Positions 1 through 12,010 are shown, counted from the first letter of the stretch. The stretch is DNA of 64,000 nt from Laguncularia racemosa (GCA_037954665.1 JBBMOL010000082.1:3038001-3102000); one strand, 5' to 3'. The notes: generated by a model from the letters alone, not told the origin. Program-made: numbers and translations.

Positions 1-1520
1 TCCACTGTTAATATATTTTCATAAGGGAATTGGGCTTGTGATTTTTGGGAATCTCCCTCAATTGGGTGTTCTGCCAACTGGTTAACTAAAGATTGCCCTT
101 TTATTAAATTTTGATTTATGTATGTGATGTCAAATTCTGATAAGAGCATTTGCCATTTGGAGATTCTCCCTAACAAAACGGGCTTCTCTATTAGGTGCTT
201 CAGAGGATTGTGTCTTATTAGTAGCTCAATGTGATAGTAAAGGGTGTATTGCCTCAATCGATGCATGACCTAAATCAGATCACAGTAAGTTCTTTTTACT
301 TCTGAATACCTCTGTTCCCCGTCTGTGAATTTCTTGCTTAGATAATATATAGAACGCTCTCTTCCCTCTTCATCTTTCTACCCTCACATGCACCTCATGG
401 ACTCAGGGAGTATCGTGAGGTATAAGAATAAAGGTTTCCCTTACTTTGGAACTATCAAGACTAGAGGTTTTATGAGATAGTCTTTGATTGTCCTAAATGC
501 TTTTTTACATTCATTGTCCCATTCTACTACGACATTCTTTTTTAGCAAATGGAATACTGGACGGCATTTGTCTGTGAGCTGTGAGATAAAACGAGCTATG
601 TAATTCAATATTCCCAGCAAACCTCTTACCTCTTTGACAGTACGTGGAGAGGGTAGCTCCAGTATGGCCTTTACCTTGTCAGGGCTGATTTTAATGCCTT
701 CCCAGCTTATGACAAATCCTAACAATTTGCCTGTCGTGACCTAAAAAGTGCATTTTTCTGGATTTAACTTGAGTTGAAACTTTCTCAACTGCTTAAACAA
801 CTTTATCAGAATAACTGCATGGCTTTCTTCTTCATTAAACTTGGCTATCATATCATCGACGTATACTTCGACTTCTCGATGCATCATGTCATGAAGTATT
901 GCGACCATGGCTCTCTGATACGTTGCCCCGGCATTTTTCAAACCAAAGGGCATGACTTTATAACAGAAAGTTCCCCATGTTGTGATAAAGGTCATTTTAG
1001 TTTTATCTTCTTTAGCCATTTTTATCTAGTTATACCCTGAGAAACCGTCCATAAATGAGAAAAGATGGTTTCTTACAGTGTTGTCTACCAAGACATCGAT
1101 GTGAGGTAGGGGGAAGTTATCTTTTGGCGTGGCTTGGTTTAAGTCTCGGAAGTCTACGCACACACATACTTTTCCATTCTTGTTTAGAACAGGGACTATA
1201 TTCGCTATCCATTCTGGATAGTCGGATACTTTAATGAACCCCACTTCTAGTAGTTTTTTGACTTCCTCTTTAATTTTTAGTAAGATGTCAGGCCTAAATC
1301 TTCTCAATTTCTATCTTTTAGGTTTGACATCTTCCCTTGTGGAAAGCTTATGAATTACTATTGATTGGTCTAATCCCGGCATGTCGCCATATGACCAGGC
1401 AAACACATCTGCATACTCAGTTAATAGCTCAATTATCTCGCGTTTTTGCTTGGCACTTAAACTGATCCCTATCTTGAGGTTTTTAGGTTGCTCAGCGCTT
1501 CTTAGATTTACTCTCTCCAT
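1..1520 (-). pseudogene. Tat/Ogre-like pol: reverse transcriptase and RNase H (broken, incomplete)
   Basis: This would copy element RNA into DNA in virus-like particles. The N-terminal RT lead-in is at 1520-1311, fingers at 1307-1026 (ends SFMDGFSGYN), palm at 1019-741 with the catalytic YVDDMIAK box and the MPFGLKNAGATYQRAM stretch, and the connection region at 725-441 (LLGFVIS, RGLLGILNYIARFIS). RNase H follows from about 400 to base 1, with SIYYLSKKFTDGEQRYSEVK and GRISKWQMLLSEFDITY in the same frame. All segments share one frame and are interrupted only by stops, for example GYN-stop-IKM where relatives have Gln and DLI-stop-VMH where relatives have Trp. It is a dead copy; integrase lies off the window. 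Confidence 0.85.
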
Positions 1521-3347
1521 CGGCTCGTCAATTGAAATTCCACTTTGTTCATGTTTTTGCTAATTTTCTTGTATTTCATGGTTAAGGACATTGCCTCCAA
1601 CGGTTGACCCAGTAGTGTTAGAAACGATATCAGCGTTTTCATTTCGTACCTATGCGAAATGTCCCCGATGTTCAACGATAGGGAATCTGGGTGAAGTGAA
1701 ACGAGAGTATGTATATAAGCAAAAAACAAATGAATGAATTGCAATTTATTGAATCTGAAAAGAAACCACAATAGATTTTTGTTTAATAATTGTTCCCTAT
1801 CCTTGAGCTGACCTAGTGCTATCAATAGGATAACAGAACCAATTATTGAGAGCTGGATGCTGCTCAAACATGCGAGGGGTCAGGCTCCCATTGTTGACGT
1901 TAGTTTCGCTTATCCTTGGCTCTTGAATGGTATTTGCTTGTATGAATGATTGTTGGAGGGGTGGAAAACGCATCTGAGTATCGCTTGGCTGCTCTTTCTG
2001 TCTGCCTCTGATACCTCTGGCTTGTGCCTCTTCCTGGGCTATAGGAACGTACCCTAGTCCAAATGTCCCTTGCTGTCCCTCCTTGAATAGATGGCCCTCC
2101 TTGCTGGTTACCACACTCACCTCATTGAATATTTGGAGGCCAAAGTCTTCTGAACCGTCTTCCCCAATGTAGGGTATGGCGGTCTCTTTATAGATGGCAT
2201 AATCTTGCTCTCCCAGCACGGTGATGATCTGTCCATTTGCAATGAACTTGACTTTCTAATGGAGGCTTGAGGGTATGGCTCTAGCGGTATGTATCCACGG
2301 CCTTCTCAAAAGCAGATTAAAAGACCTTGGAATATCGAGGACTTGGAAGGAGATGTGGAATATCTGTGGGCCAATCTCCACCGGCAAGCTCATTTCCCCT
2401 ACTATGTCTCTCTTCGACCCGTTGAAAGCCTTAACCACTGTTAAGCTTAGTTTGATGTTGCTTTGATCGACTCCCAGTAAGTCGAGGGTAGCCAATGGGC
2501 ATACGTTAAGAGAAGATCCATTGTCAATGAGTACTCGAGAGACAATTGTGTCGTTGCATTTTACCACTATGAATAACGGTTTTGTATGTTGGTCTCCGTC
2601 TTCTCCTAGCTCTTCGGGGGAGAAAGATATCTAGTCCATGTTGAAGATCGAATCTGCCATATGGCTCAATTTGTCTGTTGCGATGCCCTCTGGTACCTTG
2701 ATCTGTTTGAGCACTTTGAAGAGTGCTTCCCTGTGAAGCTCAAAGGTTGTGAGGAGGCCCATAAGCGATATGTGGGTTGGAACCTTATTTAGTTATTCCA
2801 TGATCTTATATTTGCTTGCCTTGACCATCTTTGTAAATGCAGAGAGGCTTTCTTCTTCTTCTTTTCCTACCTCAGTGTTGGGCTCTTCAGTTGAGACCTT
2901 GTATTTCGGGTAATAAATTCTCCCAGAACGGGTGATTCCACCTAAGATAGGGGGTCTTTCTTGATCCAGAGCCCGATAATCAAATGGCGCCGCCTTATGC
3001 CTCTCTTCGAGTATTGGGACATTGAATACATACCTCTTCTTTAGAATTTGCACCTCAGTAGATTGTCCCTCGTAGCATTTTATGACTATCGGCTTTTGGT
3101 CCAATTTAATCATGTTCACAGACTTCTCCTCCTCTTTTGGTGGATTGTCTTCTTTCTCAAACTCGGGCCCCCATCCGCTAGGCAGCCCATACTCAGTTGG
3201 AGTGAAGGAGTAATTTACCAGATACTCAAATCTCCCATGAGATTCACCTAAGGTACCAACCGTTGGGTCTCCAGCTAACCATCTCCTCTTGATATGTGAC
3301 TTAGGGGTTTCCTCTAGGGTTTGGTGTGGGTGACTTTCTCGTTGCAC
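1521..3347 (-). pseudogene. Tat/Ogre-like gag C-terminal linker and aspartic protease (broken)
   Basis: The segment 3347-2793 encodes an acidic, proline-rich linker of the type found between the Tat gag knuckle and the protease (ends KMVKASKYKIME). The retropepsin lies at 2567-2256: VLIDNGSSLNVCP holds the catalytic D-N-G triad region, and SFNLLLRRPWIHTARAIPSSLH matches the usual SFNLLLGRPWIH motif. The tail 2219-1797 (EQDYAIYKETAIPYIG) is the connector to reverse transcriptase. The pieces are separated by stops and at least one frame change. The protease would cleave the gag-pol polyprotein; this copy cannot make it whole. Confidence 0.75.
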
Positions 3348-4814
3348 TGTTGCTTTTTGCTATTTTGGGGACTCTTTGGGATTCGGCTCTTCGGATGTGA
3401 TCAAATTGACAATGGGCTTATGGTTAGGCAGTGGATTAGTGTTGACGTTGGGTGCTGGTGTGTTAACAAAGTCCGCTGCACAATCCTGGTGTCAATTAGA
3501 TCTTGGATTTTGTTTTGAAGCCTCCAGCATCTATCTGTAGAATGCCCCTCTTGGCCCATATGATAATCACATTTGAGGCTTCAGTCGAAATTTCTGGGCT
3601 TGTACCGATCACTCGGGATCTCAAAGCTGATCAAATTATTTGCTCGCAGCTGAGCGGGATTGGGATTGGAGTGAACTGTCTCAAGACTTTGATGGCTTGG
3701 GTGTGGTTTGTCAAGGACTGTTGGATTGGGGCACTTGTGGTCTGGAATGTTACGCAGGTCCCAACCTTGTCTACTTTGCCTGAATTAACTATGCTAACAA
3801 TAGACTCCTTGGCTTTGTTACCTCCTAAGGGCCCTTATGATGATGTGACCCTAGGAGGATCTATTGTTTGGAGTCGGCCTGATGTGATGGCATTCTCGAT
3901 TTGGCACCCTGCTGCTACTACCTCTGCGAAGTTGGATGACGTCTAGCCCACCAGATGTGAGAAGTAGGTCTTATCCAGAGTGTTGACAAAGATGAATGTC
4001 AACTCCTTCTCAGAAATTAGGGTCGCTACCCTGGCAGCCTGAGCTCTCCAATGCTGAGCATACTCCTTGAAAGACTCAATGTGTCTCTTCCGAAGACTTC
4101 CCAAGTCGATTACCGAGGGGACGACTTCAATGTTGAATTTGTATTGGTCATAGAATGCCCGAGCAAGTCTTTCCTAGGTATTGACCTGGTTGAAGTCTAG
4201 GTGTGCATACCATACAAAGGCAGGGCCTGTAAGGCTATCTTGGAAGGTCTAGATCATAAGCTGGTCATATTGGGCATACTTGCTCATTTTCTGTACGTAC
4301 AGCCTTGTATGCATCTTAGGGCATCTAGTACCATCATATTTTTCAAATTCTGGGGTCTTCAACTTCTCTAGGTATACCTCCTCCCTGTATGTTGGTAAGC
4401 TAGTTATCCTTACCTGTTCAAAACTGTCAGGCCCCTCTATTGTCTTCATCTTATCAACCAGTTGTTGAAAAAGTCTCATTTCCATCTCCTTTTGCTTGTC
4501 CTCCATTTCTCTTTTTATGTCGTTAGAGGTCGGACCCAGGTTGGCTCTCAGTTCATACTCGAAAACCGGGTTGAAGTGGGAATTGATTTCTTCATATTCT
4601 AGAGGCTGACCCTTCACTACTTTCCCCTTTCTGGCCCTTGAGTGTTCTTCTTAAGTTGGTTGGGTGGTGTGAAGGAGGCCAATACTCTCAGTTAGGAGGT
4701 GGACTTGTGCAGCCAATTGCTGGACCGTTTGTTTTAGGGATACGATTCTGGGATTTAAGACGCGTCAGCACTTATGTTGTTACGGTTGTCGCTGTTGTTG
4801 CCACTGTTTGCCAT
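3348..4814 (-). pseudogene. Tat/Ogre-like gag (broken)
   Basis: The likely start is the ATG at 4814 (MANSGNNSDNRNNI), with a frameshift near 4760 before the main gag frame, which carries a glutamine-rich helix and then 4617-4249. That segment has the retrotransposon gag core: LKTPEFEKYDGTRCPKMHTR and YVQKMSKYAQYD. Downstream the reading continues past stops with DSLTGPAFVWYAHLDFNQV, AFYDQYKFNIEVVPS and HIESFKEYAQHWRAQAARV, all typical of Tat gag. Near 3590-3500 a zinc-knuckle-like motif, CDYHMGQEGHSTDRC, is visible in a shifted frame. Gag would form the particle shell and bind element RNA. It is clearly a dead copy. Confidence 0.78.
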
Positions 4815-5061
4815 TTTGGTCTTTGAGCGGGTGCAGATTAGCCTTCTTAGAGGGTTCGGTTGTTTAGGCGCTATCTTTGATACCTGGCGCACATTTTTCT
4901 TAGTACGATGCGGGTATATAAATATGACGTATGTTTCATAAAGATGCTAAAATAAAGGGGGCCAATAATCGATTAATGATATAATACTGAAACTTTATTT
5001 TTATTAATATTGGAAACTCGGAGTTCAATACTTGAAAAAAAATGAAAAAGTACATAGTAAT

Positions 5062-6588
5062 CTATTTCCTAATTCTCTTAGTCTTTTGTTGCATAGGCGC
5101 CGGTTTTCCGTTGATGATAGCTTCTAACTCTCTAACTCTAGCTTGGGTCTTCTCCAGCTAAGCTTCCAAAGCCTTGTTCCTTTGATCAAACTCCTTGAAT
5201 CGACCCTTCCAGATATCCTTCTTATAGTCTGCAGCTTCGAAGTATACTTCCATCCGAGCCCTGACTTGCTCCAAATAGGTTCTCAGCTCTAGGTCTACCT
5301 TATCTGGCTTAGGTTGGGTGATATCTGGGACCCGATATGCCTTTTCCCCTGTTTGATATAGCTGGTAGATTACGAAATCCCTGGTGGCTCGATGCTTGCC
5401 TCCTTCACCATCTAGTTCTTCGAGGTCTACATTAGGGCTCTCGATTCGGGCTTCCCATAAGGCTTTGACCTCTGCCAGTTTGGCATACTTCTCGGCTACT
5501 AGCAAATTTGGGTCTTGATACTCGAATGTGATTGCTTCTAGTGATGGCTAATAAACTATGTCTCGAATGGTACCGAACTGGCGGACTACCGAGTTTGGAT
5601 GATAACCTATACATCCGCTGATACCGATTAAAGGTACAGCTTGAAGGTTTATGCAGGTTAGGATGACTTTGTTGCAGCAACTCCATCTAGTCGTCCACAG
5701 GATTTCATCGGCACTGAAACTCTTAAGCACTTCCACCCAACTATGGCTAGTAAGGTCGTTAAGCAGCTTTATCTTTTCTATGCATGAGTCTACAAGGTCC
5801 ACTTGTTGGGCTAAAGTTTTTCGGACCAGGTTCAGCCCAAAACATTTGAAGTGGCTTACAAACTAGATCAGGATGAGGTAGATGTTTGAACGGAGGATCT
5901 CGTGGCTCTTTTGCTTGATAAAGTTTAGGTTCCGGATCTGTTCAGCCAGTAGAGTCGGGATGTAAGATTTCCTTTCCAAGAATTGGGCCACTAATTCTGC
6001 AACTCTGTAATGGACATAAAAAGTTCTGGTGGGGAAGAGTATGGTGGCGAAGGCTATCAGGATGAAAGCACTCACCCTCCTCTGTTTGTAGCTCTTGGGG
6101 TCCCCACATAATATGTCTTTCCTATTCCCGTCATCTTCTCAGGCTATAAACCAGGCTTCTAACTCATCCATCCGTATGCAATACCCGTTACAGTTTGCTA
6201 GGGCTTTGTTGATTGCTGTCTTACGAATACCCAAAAGTCTGCTGAAGATACCGGTTGGCCCAACCTTAAGATTTGGCACATACACCTCGTCGGTTAGTGA
6301 TGGAGCCTGTAGAAGTTGGGTGTACTCTTCTAGAGTGGGAGTGATCTCATGTGGCCCAATGAAGAAAGCTGCAGGCTCTACTTCCCATAGATGGAGGATG
6401 GCCCGTATCAAATGTAAGTTCATTTCCATCTTTATCAGTGAGAGGATGGACCCTATCTTCTATTAAATAAAGGCCTGCTCTTCCAAGTTGTATAAAGTAA
6501 ACCAATGGTCCAGCATCAACTTTGGGTCCAGAGGTTTGCAAACTCGGATCTCTTTGCGGAGGAGGCAGTCGATTGTGGAACTAGCCAT
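5062..6588 (-). pseudogene. Tat/Ogre ORF1: DUF7745 / plant-mobile-domain-like accessory protein (in-frame stops only)
   Basis: This is an extra gene between leader and gag, the hallmark ORF1 of Ogre-type elements. From the ATG at 6588 (MASSTIDCLL) to the TAG at 5062 is 509 codons in one frame, with about six in-frame stops and no net frameshift. The body resembles plant DUF7745 / PMD-like proteins: GSILSLIKMEMNLHLIRAIL and HEITPTLEEYTQLLQAP near residues 55-100, then FILIAFATILFPTR, PTLLAEQIRNLNF and VPLIGISGCIGYHPNSVVRQ. The last 150 residues are highly charged and likely coiled coil (YLEQVRARMEVYFEAADYKK; LEKTQARVRELEAIINGK), ending in a basic tail. Function in the element is not known. Most stops fit C-to-T or G-to-A change of Gln, Arg or Trp codons. 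Confidence 0.78.
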
Positions 6589-7080
6589 CTATTACAACAA
6601 AAATTTCTAATTACAAAAACTACATTACAATGATAGTATTATAAGGAAATGTATCTGAACTCCATGAACAGAATAAAAGTATTACATTATTAATCGATTG
6701 TCATCCCATAACTTCATGTATGTAGATAGGTAGGTTCTAAGCAGGTCCCCAAGCTCCATGGCCTCCCGCATTCTCGAAGAAATGGATCTCAGGCCATATC
6801 AAAGCATTGGGTGAGGTAGCCTAATCAGTCCCAAACAGTGATCATATCACTTCGCCCGAAACCTACACAATGGCCCCCCATCTTAAGGTCCTAAGACGGC
6901 CCAGGTTAAACCGTATCTATTCACACAATTACATGCATGCGGACTCAACAGTAAAAGTAAACAACCGAACCCTAAATCTAATTAAATCCCTGAAAGGTTA
7001 GCACTAGTATAACAAGCCAAAAAGACATTTCTTGGAAAAAGTGATTTAAGGAGATTCAGGTGGCTAGCCTACTAGAGAAG
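6589..7080 (-). other. Tat/Ogre-like element untranslated leader
   Basis: About 490 bases lie between the PBS and the ORF1 start. No coding potential stands out in either strand. This is the position of the packaging and leader region in Ogre-type elements. Confidence 0.5.
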
Positions 7081-7103
7081 AGTCCCTAGTGGAGTTGCCA
7101 TCC
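7081..7103 (-). other. Primer binding site of the Tat/Ogre-like element
   Basis: Read on the minus strand, TGGCAACTCCACTAGGGACT follows the LTR end by a few bases. It differs by only a few bases from the TGGCGACTCC-type PBS common in Tat/Ogre elements, which pairs with a tRNA 3' end to prime minus-strand DNA synthesis. tRNA-Arg is my recollection of the usual primer and is not proved here. Confidence 0.7.
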
Positions 7104-9130
7104 TGTTGAGTCTAATTTTTTATTTTCCATTCCTAATTCGATTTATACTAGACCCTATGCTCATCTAATATAGATCATCGACTTGAATTAGGAATTTCGT
7201 TTTATTTTGGAGTCGCCACCCAACTGTGGTTGGGAAAGGTCGAATTAGGACTAATTGAGCAGGTTAATCCTAATTTGGACAGCTAGTCAACGCGATTTCC
7301 TCTTTTCGTTTTTGTGAAAGAGGAAATGGAAAACCAGAGTTTTTGGATTCAGAGGCTAACCTATTAAAACCTTAAAGTTACCACCCTATTCTCCTGAAAT
7401 CTAAATCTTACCCTAATGTCTTTTGTTCTTATTCTTATTGTCTTTTTATTGTGTTTTTGAATAACTTATTCTAAAAAATGATTTTTTATTCTTTTTAGAG
7501 TTAACCCAGACGGGTGCCTATGTACCTGCTATTTAGGATCAAACGGGCCGTAGTTCGCTTTTTATGAAAAACTTCAATGTGTTTGTTAACTTTAATTATG
7601 AAATTACTTTTGGTTTACGTTTTTATCATTTTAATATTTTTCTGGAAAAATCTAAACCTAAGCTTGATCATTTGATTTTTTTTAAAATGACGATTTTAAG
7701 GAAAAAAAAACAATTTTGGATTTATTATTAAAAAACATTTTTCTAAGTGATAAAAATTTATTTCCCCATTTTTAACCTACCTCTAATATTATTATTTGTT
7801 TTTATTTTTTATTATTTTTATTAATTTATTATTTTTATTTTTTATATTAATTTTTATTAATTTTTGTTAATTAACTAATTAAAATTTTTTCTTTATTTTT
7901 ATTATTTTATCTACCCTAAACTAAAAATCTAAATTCTATCATTTTTTTATTATTTTATAATTTTTATTTTTATTATTATTTTTTTATTTTCTATTATTCA
8001 TCCTAAACTAAATCCTAAAAAAGACTAATTTAAATTATAATATTTTTCTATTTTTTGAATTATAAATAACAAATAAATAAATAAATATGATAAATAAATA
8101 AATAACTAAATAAATAAAAAATACAAAAAAATAAGAAAATCCGACTTACCTGGATCCGGGTCGGTGCACGGGTTGGGTCGGGTTGGGTCGAATGATCACG
8201 GCGGCTAGGGGTGTTCGTTGACGGCATCCTAACGGCCTTTCGAGGATGTTAAGGAGTCGTTTCCTAGGTTTTCGGGAGTGGGGAAATCAACCGTGGTAGT
8301 GGATTTCTCTAAAAACGCCTCCTGGTAACGGTTCAAAGCTTGGTTGACGGTCGCGACTCGAGCAACTCCGGTGAAGCTTCAATTTCTTTCTTTTTCTTAC
8401 TTCTGATTCATGCCTTGGCTTCCTGCTTTCGTCCTCTATTTATAGCCGCAAGGAATTGAGCTGGATAAGCTCAGATTTCATCTGATTGAGGCAAATTGGA
8501 TTTTGGTTGAAAAACCTATCTCCGATTTGTGTAAATCCATCGATTTGTTGCGATTTGATTCCAATTGGATGATGTTTATCCTATTTTAGTTAAAGATCTG
8601 TTGGATTTGTGCAAAAAATCGAATCAAAACGGCCAAAATTCAATTTTTCCCCTCCGGCGACGATCTTGGATGAAGGAAGAAGAAGATCACGCGCTCGGCG
8701 CGTGCGTTCGTGTCGACCAATTAGCTGCTGACATGTGTCCTAGGCGAGGAAAAAAATTGCAAAACGCGGAATCTGCTTTCCCCACGTGTCGAACCCGCGA
8801 CCTAACCCCTTCCCCGTGCGCACAAGGTCATGGCTCGGACCAGTTGGGCTAGCCCACTTACTCGTTTTTTTTTTTCGCAATTTGCATATATGCAATGCGA
8901 TTTTTATTATTTTTGTATTTTTTTGAAATTCCAAAAATTTGTAAAAATTATTTGATCCCTTTTATTACTATTTCTACAATTATTTTCCAAAATTGATGTA
9001 TTTTTCCTATTTATTTGATTTTTTGAATATTTTTTCTATTTTTGCTAAATTAGAAGAAAAATTGTAAAAAATGAAAAAAAATGGGAATTGATTATTATTG
9101 ATCATTAGGGGCAAAAATGGGGTGTTTATA
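7104..9130 (-). repeat. 5' LTR of the Tat/Ogre-like element (about 2.0 kb)
   Basis: The right boundary reads TATAAACACCCC on the minus strand, probably from an ancestral TGTAAACACC, and the left boundary ends ...CTCAACA just before the PBS. The LTR has long AT-rich flanks and a GC-richer centre (8140-8480). The right part of the window (9131-10212) carries the same LTR sequence in the opposite orientation, so this LTR and that fragment form a long imperfect inverted repeat. Short open frames inside it, such as 8565-8852 plus, look fortuitous. Confidence 0.8.
8437..8444 (-). promoter_or_regulatory. TATA box of the Tat/Ogre-like LTR
   Basis: On the minus strand TATAAATA sits in the context GGCTATAAATAGAGGAC, in the GC-richer middle of the LTR. 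This is the expected place for the element promoter, with U3 to its right and R/U5 to its left. Confidence 0.6.
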
Positions 9131-9347
9131 GTCGTGATCTGACCTAACCCGGTTCAACCCTATCGGATCCGACTCGACTCGACCCGCGAACCACGACCCA
9201 CATCTAGGTAAGTAGATTTTTCTATTTTTTTTTTATTTTCTTATTTTATTTTATTTTATTTATTTAGATCTTTATTTATAATATGAAAAAATAAATAATT
9301 TTTTTTGGATTTTAATTAGATTTTATTTAGATATGCTTTGTTTAATA

Positions 9348-9383
<36 letters not shown>

Positions 9384-10212
9384 ATATAAGAGATAAAAAA
9401 TACAAAAAATGAAAAAAAAGAAAGAAAAAGAAAAAAAACATAAAAAATAGAAAATAAAAAATAGGAAAATGAAAAAAGAGAGAAGTAAATGACTTGAGAT
9501 AATAACATGAATTGTTTTATCACTTAGAAAAATTCTTTTTAAAAAAATGAATCCGAAATTGTTTTTTTTTTATTTCTTTTAGAAAATAAAATAATAAAGC
9601 TTAGACTTAGATTTTTTCCAAAAACTTTGAAAATGATAAAAAACGTAAACCCGAGAAATTTTCATAATTAAAACTTAAACTAATCTACTAAAGCTTTTTA
9701 CAAAAAACGAACTACAACTGGTTTGATCCTGAATAGTGACTAAGTAGGCACCATTACGGGGCAACTCTAAAAAGAAATAAAAAATCATTTTCTAAATTAG
9801 TATGAATTATTTTAATATCCCTTCTTTTAATATGTATCCAAAATAAAAAATATAATAATAAATAATAATATTGAAATAAAATAATAATAAAGAAAATATA
9901 TCAAAATATGATCCAAGTTTCATAAGGATAAGGTTGTAACTTTAGGGTTTTAATAGGTTAGCCCCCCGAGTCGAGAATCTCTGGTTTTTCTTTCTTTTTA
10001 AATGAAAGAGGAGATTTCGTCAACCAGTTGTCCAAATTAGAATTAATTCGCTCAATTAGTTCTAATTCAATAATTTTTCCCAACCTCAGTTGGGTGGCAA
10101 CTCCAAGCAAATAATAAAATTCCTAGTTTAAGTCGAGGATTTATATTAGGTAAGCATAGGATCTAATGTAAATTGAATTAGGAATATAAATGAAAAATTA
10201 AAAATTAGACTC
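9131..10212 (+). repeat. Right-hand part of a plus-oriented Tat/Ogre-like LTR, interrupted by the minus element
   Basis: Read on the plus strand this matches the LTR at 7104-8210 read on the minus strand. Shared landmarks are the CGTGATC/GACCCAACCC zone with GGTAAGT at 9210, the AT-rich middle, and the end block with CCCAACCTCAGTTGGGTGGC and ATTAGACTC. It begins abruptly where the minus element's LTR ends. No PBS follows its end at 10212, so it is a 3' LTR or solo LTR. An (AAAT)n run lies at about 9348-9382. Confidence 0.75.
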
Positions 10213-10309
10213 GAAAATATGTATAGTAATTAAAATTGATCATACCTCCATTTAATTTGAGGTGTTCCACAAGCAGCCAACAATTTATTATTCTGGTTAA
10301 GTTTAGCCA

Positions 10310-12010
10310 CGATACTTTTTTTAATCCCAATCATAGAGGATAATGATGTAGAAACTCTTGTTGCATATGCTCAAGCTATAGGTTCATTGTTTATCCAGGA
10401 GTTGTTCATTATTAGGTCATAATGTCCTTGCTCAGGGTAAAAACATAGGTTTTGAGAGTGCAATGGCTCCCTTTACAAGGCTAAGAGTGTACGAATGTTG
10501 GGACATCACTTTAGAAAACCACTGATTTTGAAGAGATTTATAAAGAAGATGACAAAATGGATTTACCCATTAAAGATGCGCTTGAGAGGGAGATCAAAGA
10601 GGTTGACAATGAAATACCTGTTGATTCTGAAGAAGAAGCGGTAAACGAAGAGGATGAAACTGATGGCACATCCAATGATCCCCACATAAATATTAAGTTT
10701 CATACATCTGGTGGTTCTTTACCTCTAGTATCCACACAGATTACCATCACACACACTGTTGTGTTTACCTCTTCAATGTTGAACCCCATAACTCCATTCT
10801 TCAATAGAAGATGTGGAGGTGATGGGTACATAACATTTAAAGAGAGTACCCATGCTATAGATGAATTGAGCTTCATTGATAAGTTAAGGAAAGGAATGAT
10901 CCTTTAGCATGTCACTAGCATGCCATGTTTGACATTACACACATAGCTACCCACTACTTGATTCAATATTATTTACTTTATTAGTTTATTGTTTACTAAA
11001 TAACTTGATTTCCTATAGATATGTTAGACACCATACACATTGGAGCTCCTAAAGCAGCTTCCCCCTTTCTATCAAGAACAAAGTGATATTTAGGGTACTA
11101 AGGTGCCTCTAATATGCTTCTATATTGTGGAGTGGTACTAACCTGACTGGGTGATGAGACGGTTCGGTGGGATCTAAAGGATTCCACAACAGTATGACAC
11201 GTGTTTTTCCTTCCATAGGATCAATCTTAGAGGAAAAACCAATGAGGATCGGAAGAGGAGATATGCAATCTACATCCAGCAATGGGAGCAATGTCAATTC
11301 TTTATCATTCGGTTAGAGTTCGATGACAGATTATCGAATAGGGTAGATCTCGCATATTATCCTCAGTACCATAGTGTCACACAACAGTACATTGGCAAAA
11401 CGAGAGCGATGCTTGATGCCCTAGTAAGTTACTCTAACCATTTCATTATACTTTTATGTATTCTACATTGTATTATCAACATGCTTGATTTTCCTTATAA
11501 TCAAATTGCTTTGCTCGCATTTTAGTGGTGATTTCCTTACAAGAGTGCCATGCCATAGCATCGTTACGAGTCATCTCCTCTAAGGTCATGTTGGTGTTAC
11601 ATTATTCCCTCCATATCATTAGGAGCACCATTAAGAGATGCCTCCACCCCATGTGACCCAAGGAAAAGGACAAGCTCATGCTAGGGGTCATTGTCAGTAA
11701 GTAGTGTATCGGTCCTCCTATAGATGCCTCACTCGCTTAATACTCATCGGTAGCTTATCCTTCACCATATTACAATGATCTTACCTTCAATGTTGATCCA
11801 ATTGAGTTTTACACACCCGATGTCCACATACCATATACGTCTATCATTACTCCATCCGTTTCTTAAAAGAGAATACATTTAGGTACATAGGATATGGGGA
11901 AGGGAGTCATGTAAGTAGATCCTCGATATATTTCATGGGATGAGCTACCATTCCAAACCTAGACCTATCCCAGCATTAGAGGATTTAGCAGCTCTTACTA
12001 GATTGGATAG
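10310..12010 (+). pseudogene. Plant-mobile-domain (MAIN-like) gene with MuDR-like N-terminus, decayed, probably MULE-borne
   Basis: The 5' part (10326-10420, IIEDNDVETLVAYAQAIGS) resembles the N-terminal domain of plant MuDR transposases. It is followed by an acidic stretch at 10557-10680 (VDSEEEAVNEEDETDG). The plant mobile domain core is at about 11050-11425: PPFYQEQSDI, VPLICFYIVEWY, VMRRFGGI, HRINLRGKTNEDRKRRYAIY and IQQWEQC, with stops where relatives have Trp, Gln or Arg. A GTAAGT donor after LDAL at 11425 and a TTTTAG acceptor at 11524 outline a 100-bp intron, and a second acceptor lies near 11018. The tail at 11770-11870 is YYNDLTFNVDPIEFYTPDV. Such domains occur in MULEs, in Ty3 elements and in MAIN/MAIL silencing proteins. 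This copy is dead. Confidence 0.72.

Larger units (their letters stand above)
1..9130 (-). mobile_element. Ty3/gypsy Tat/Ogre-like LTR retrotransposon, 5' two-thirds, cut by window edge
   Basis: Read on the minus strand the order is 5' LTR (9130-7104), PBS (7103-7081), leader, ORF1 (6588-5062), gag (4814-about 3350), protease, reverse transcriptase and the start of RNase H, which runs off the left edge at base 1. Integrase and the 3' LTR are not in the window. Assignment to Tat/Ogre rests on the YVDDMIAK catalytic box, the LIDNGSSLNV protease motif, the extra ORF before gag and the PBS type. The element lies inside a related LTR of opposite orientation (see 9131-10212). All coding regions carry stops, so it is non-autonomous. 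Confidence 0.88.

Noticed and set aside
3503..3946. 147-codon open frame on the plus strand
   Set aside because: It lies opposite the broken Tat/Ogre gag, whose motifs are recognisable on the minus strand.
8565..8852. 95-codon open frame in the GC-richer part of the Tat/Ogre LTR
   Set aside because: It is inside an LTR, antisense to its transcript, and has no family features.
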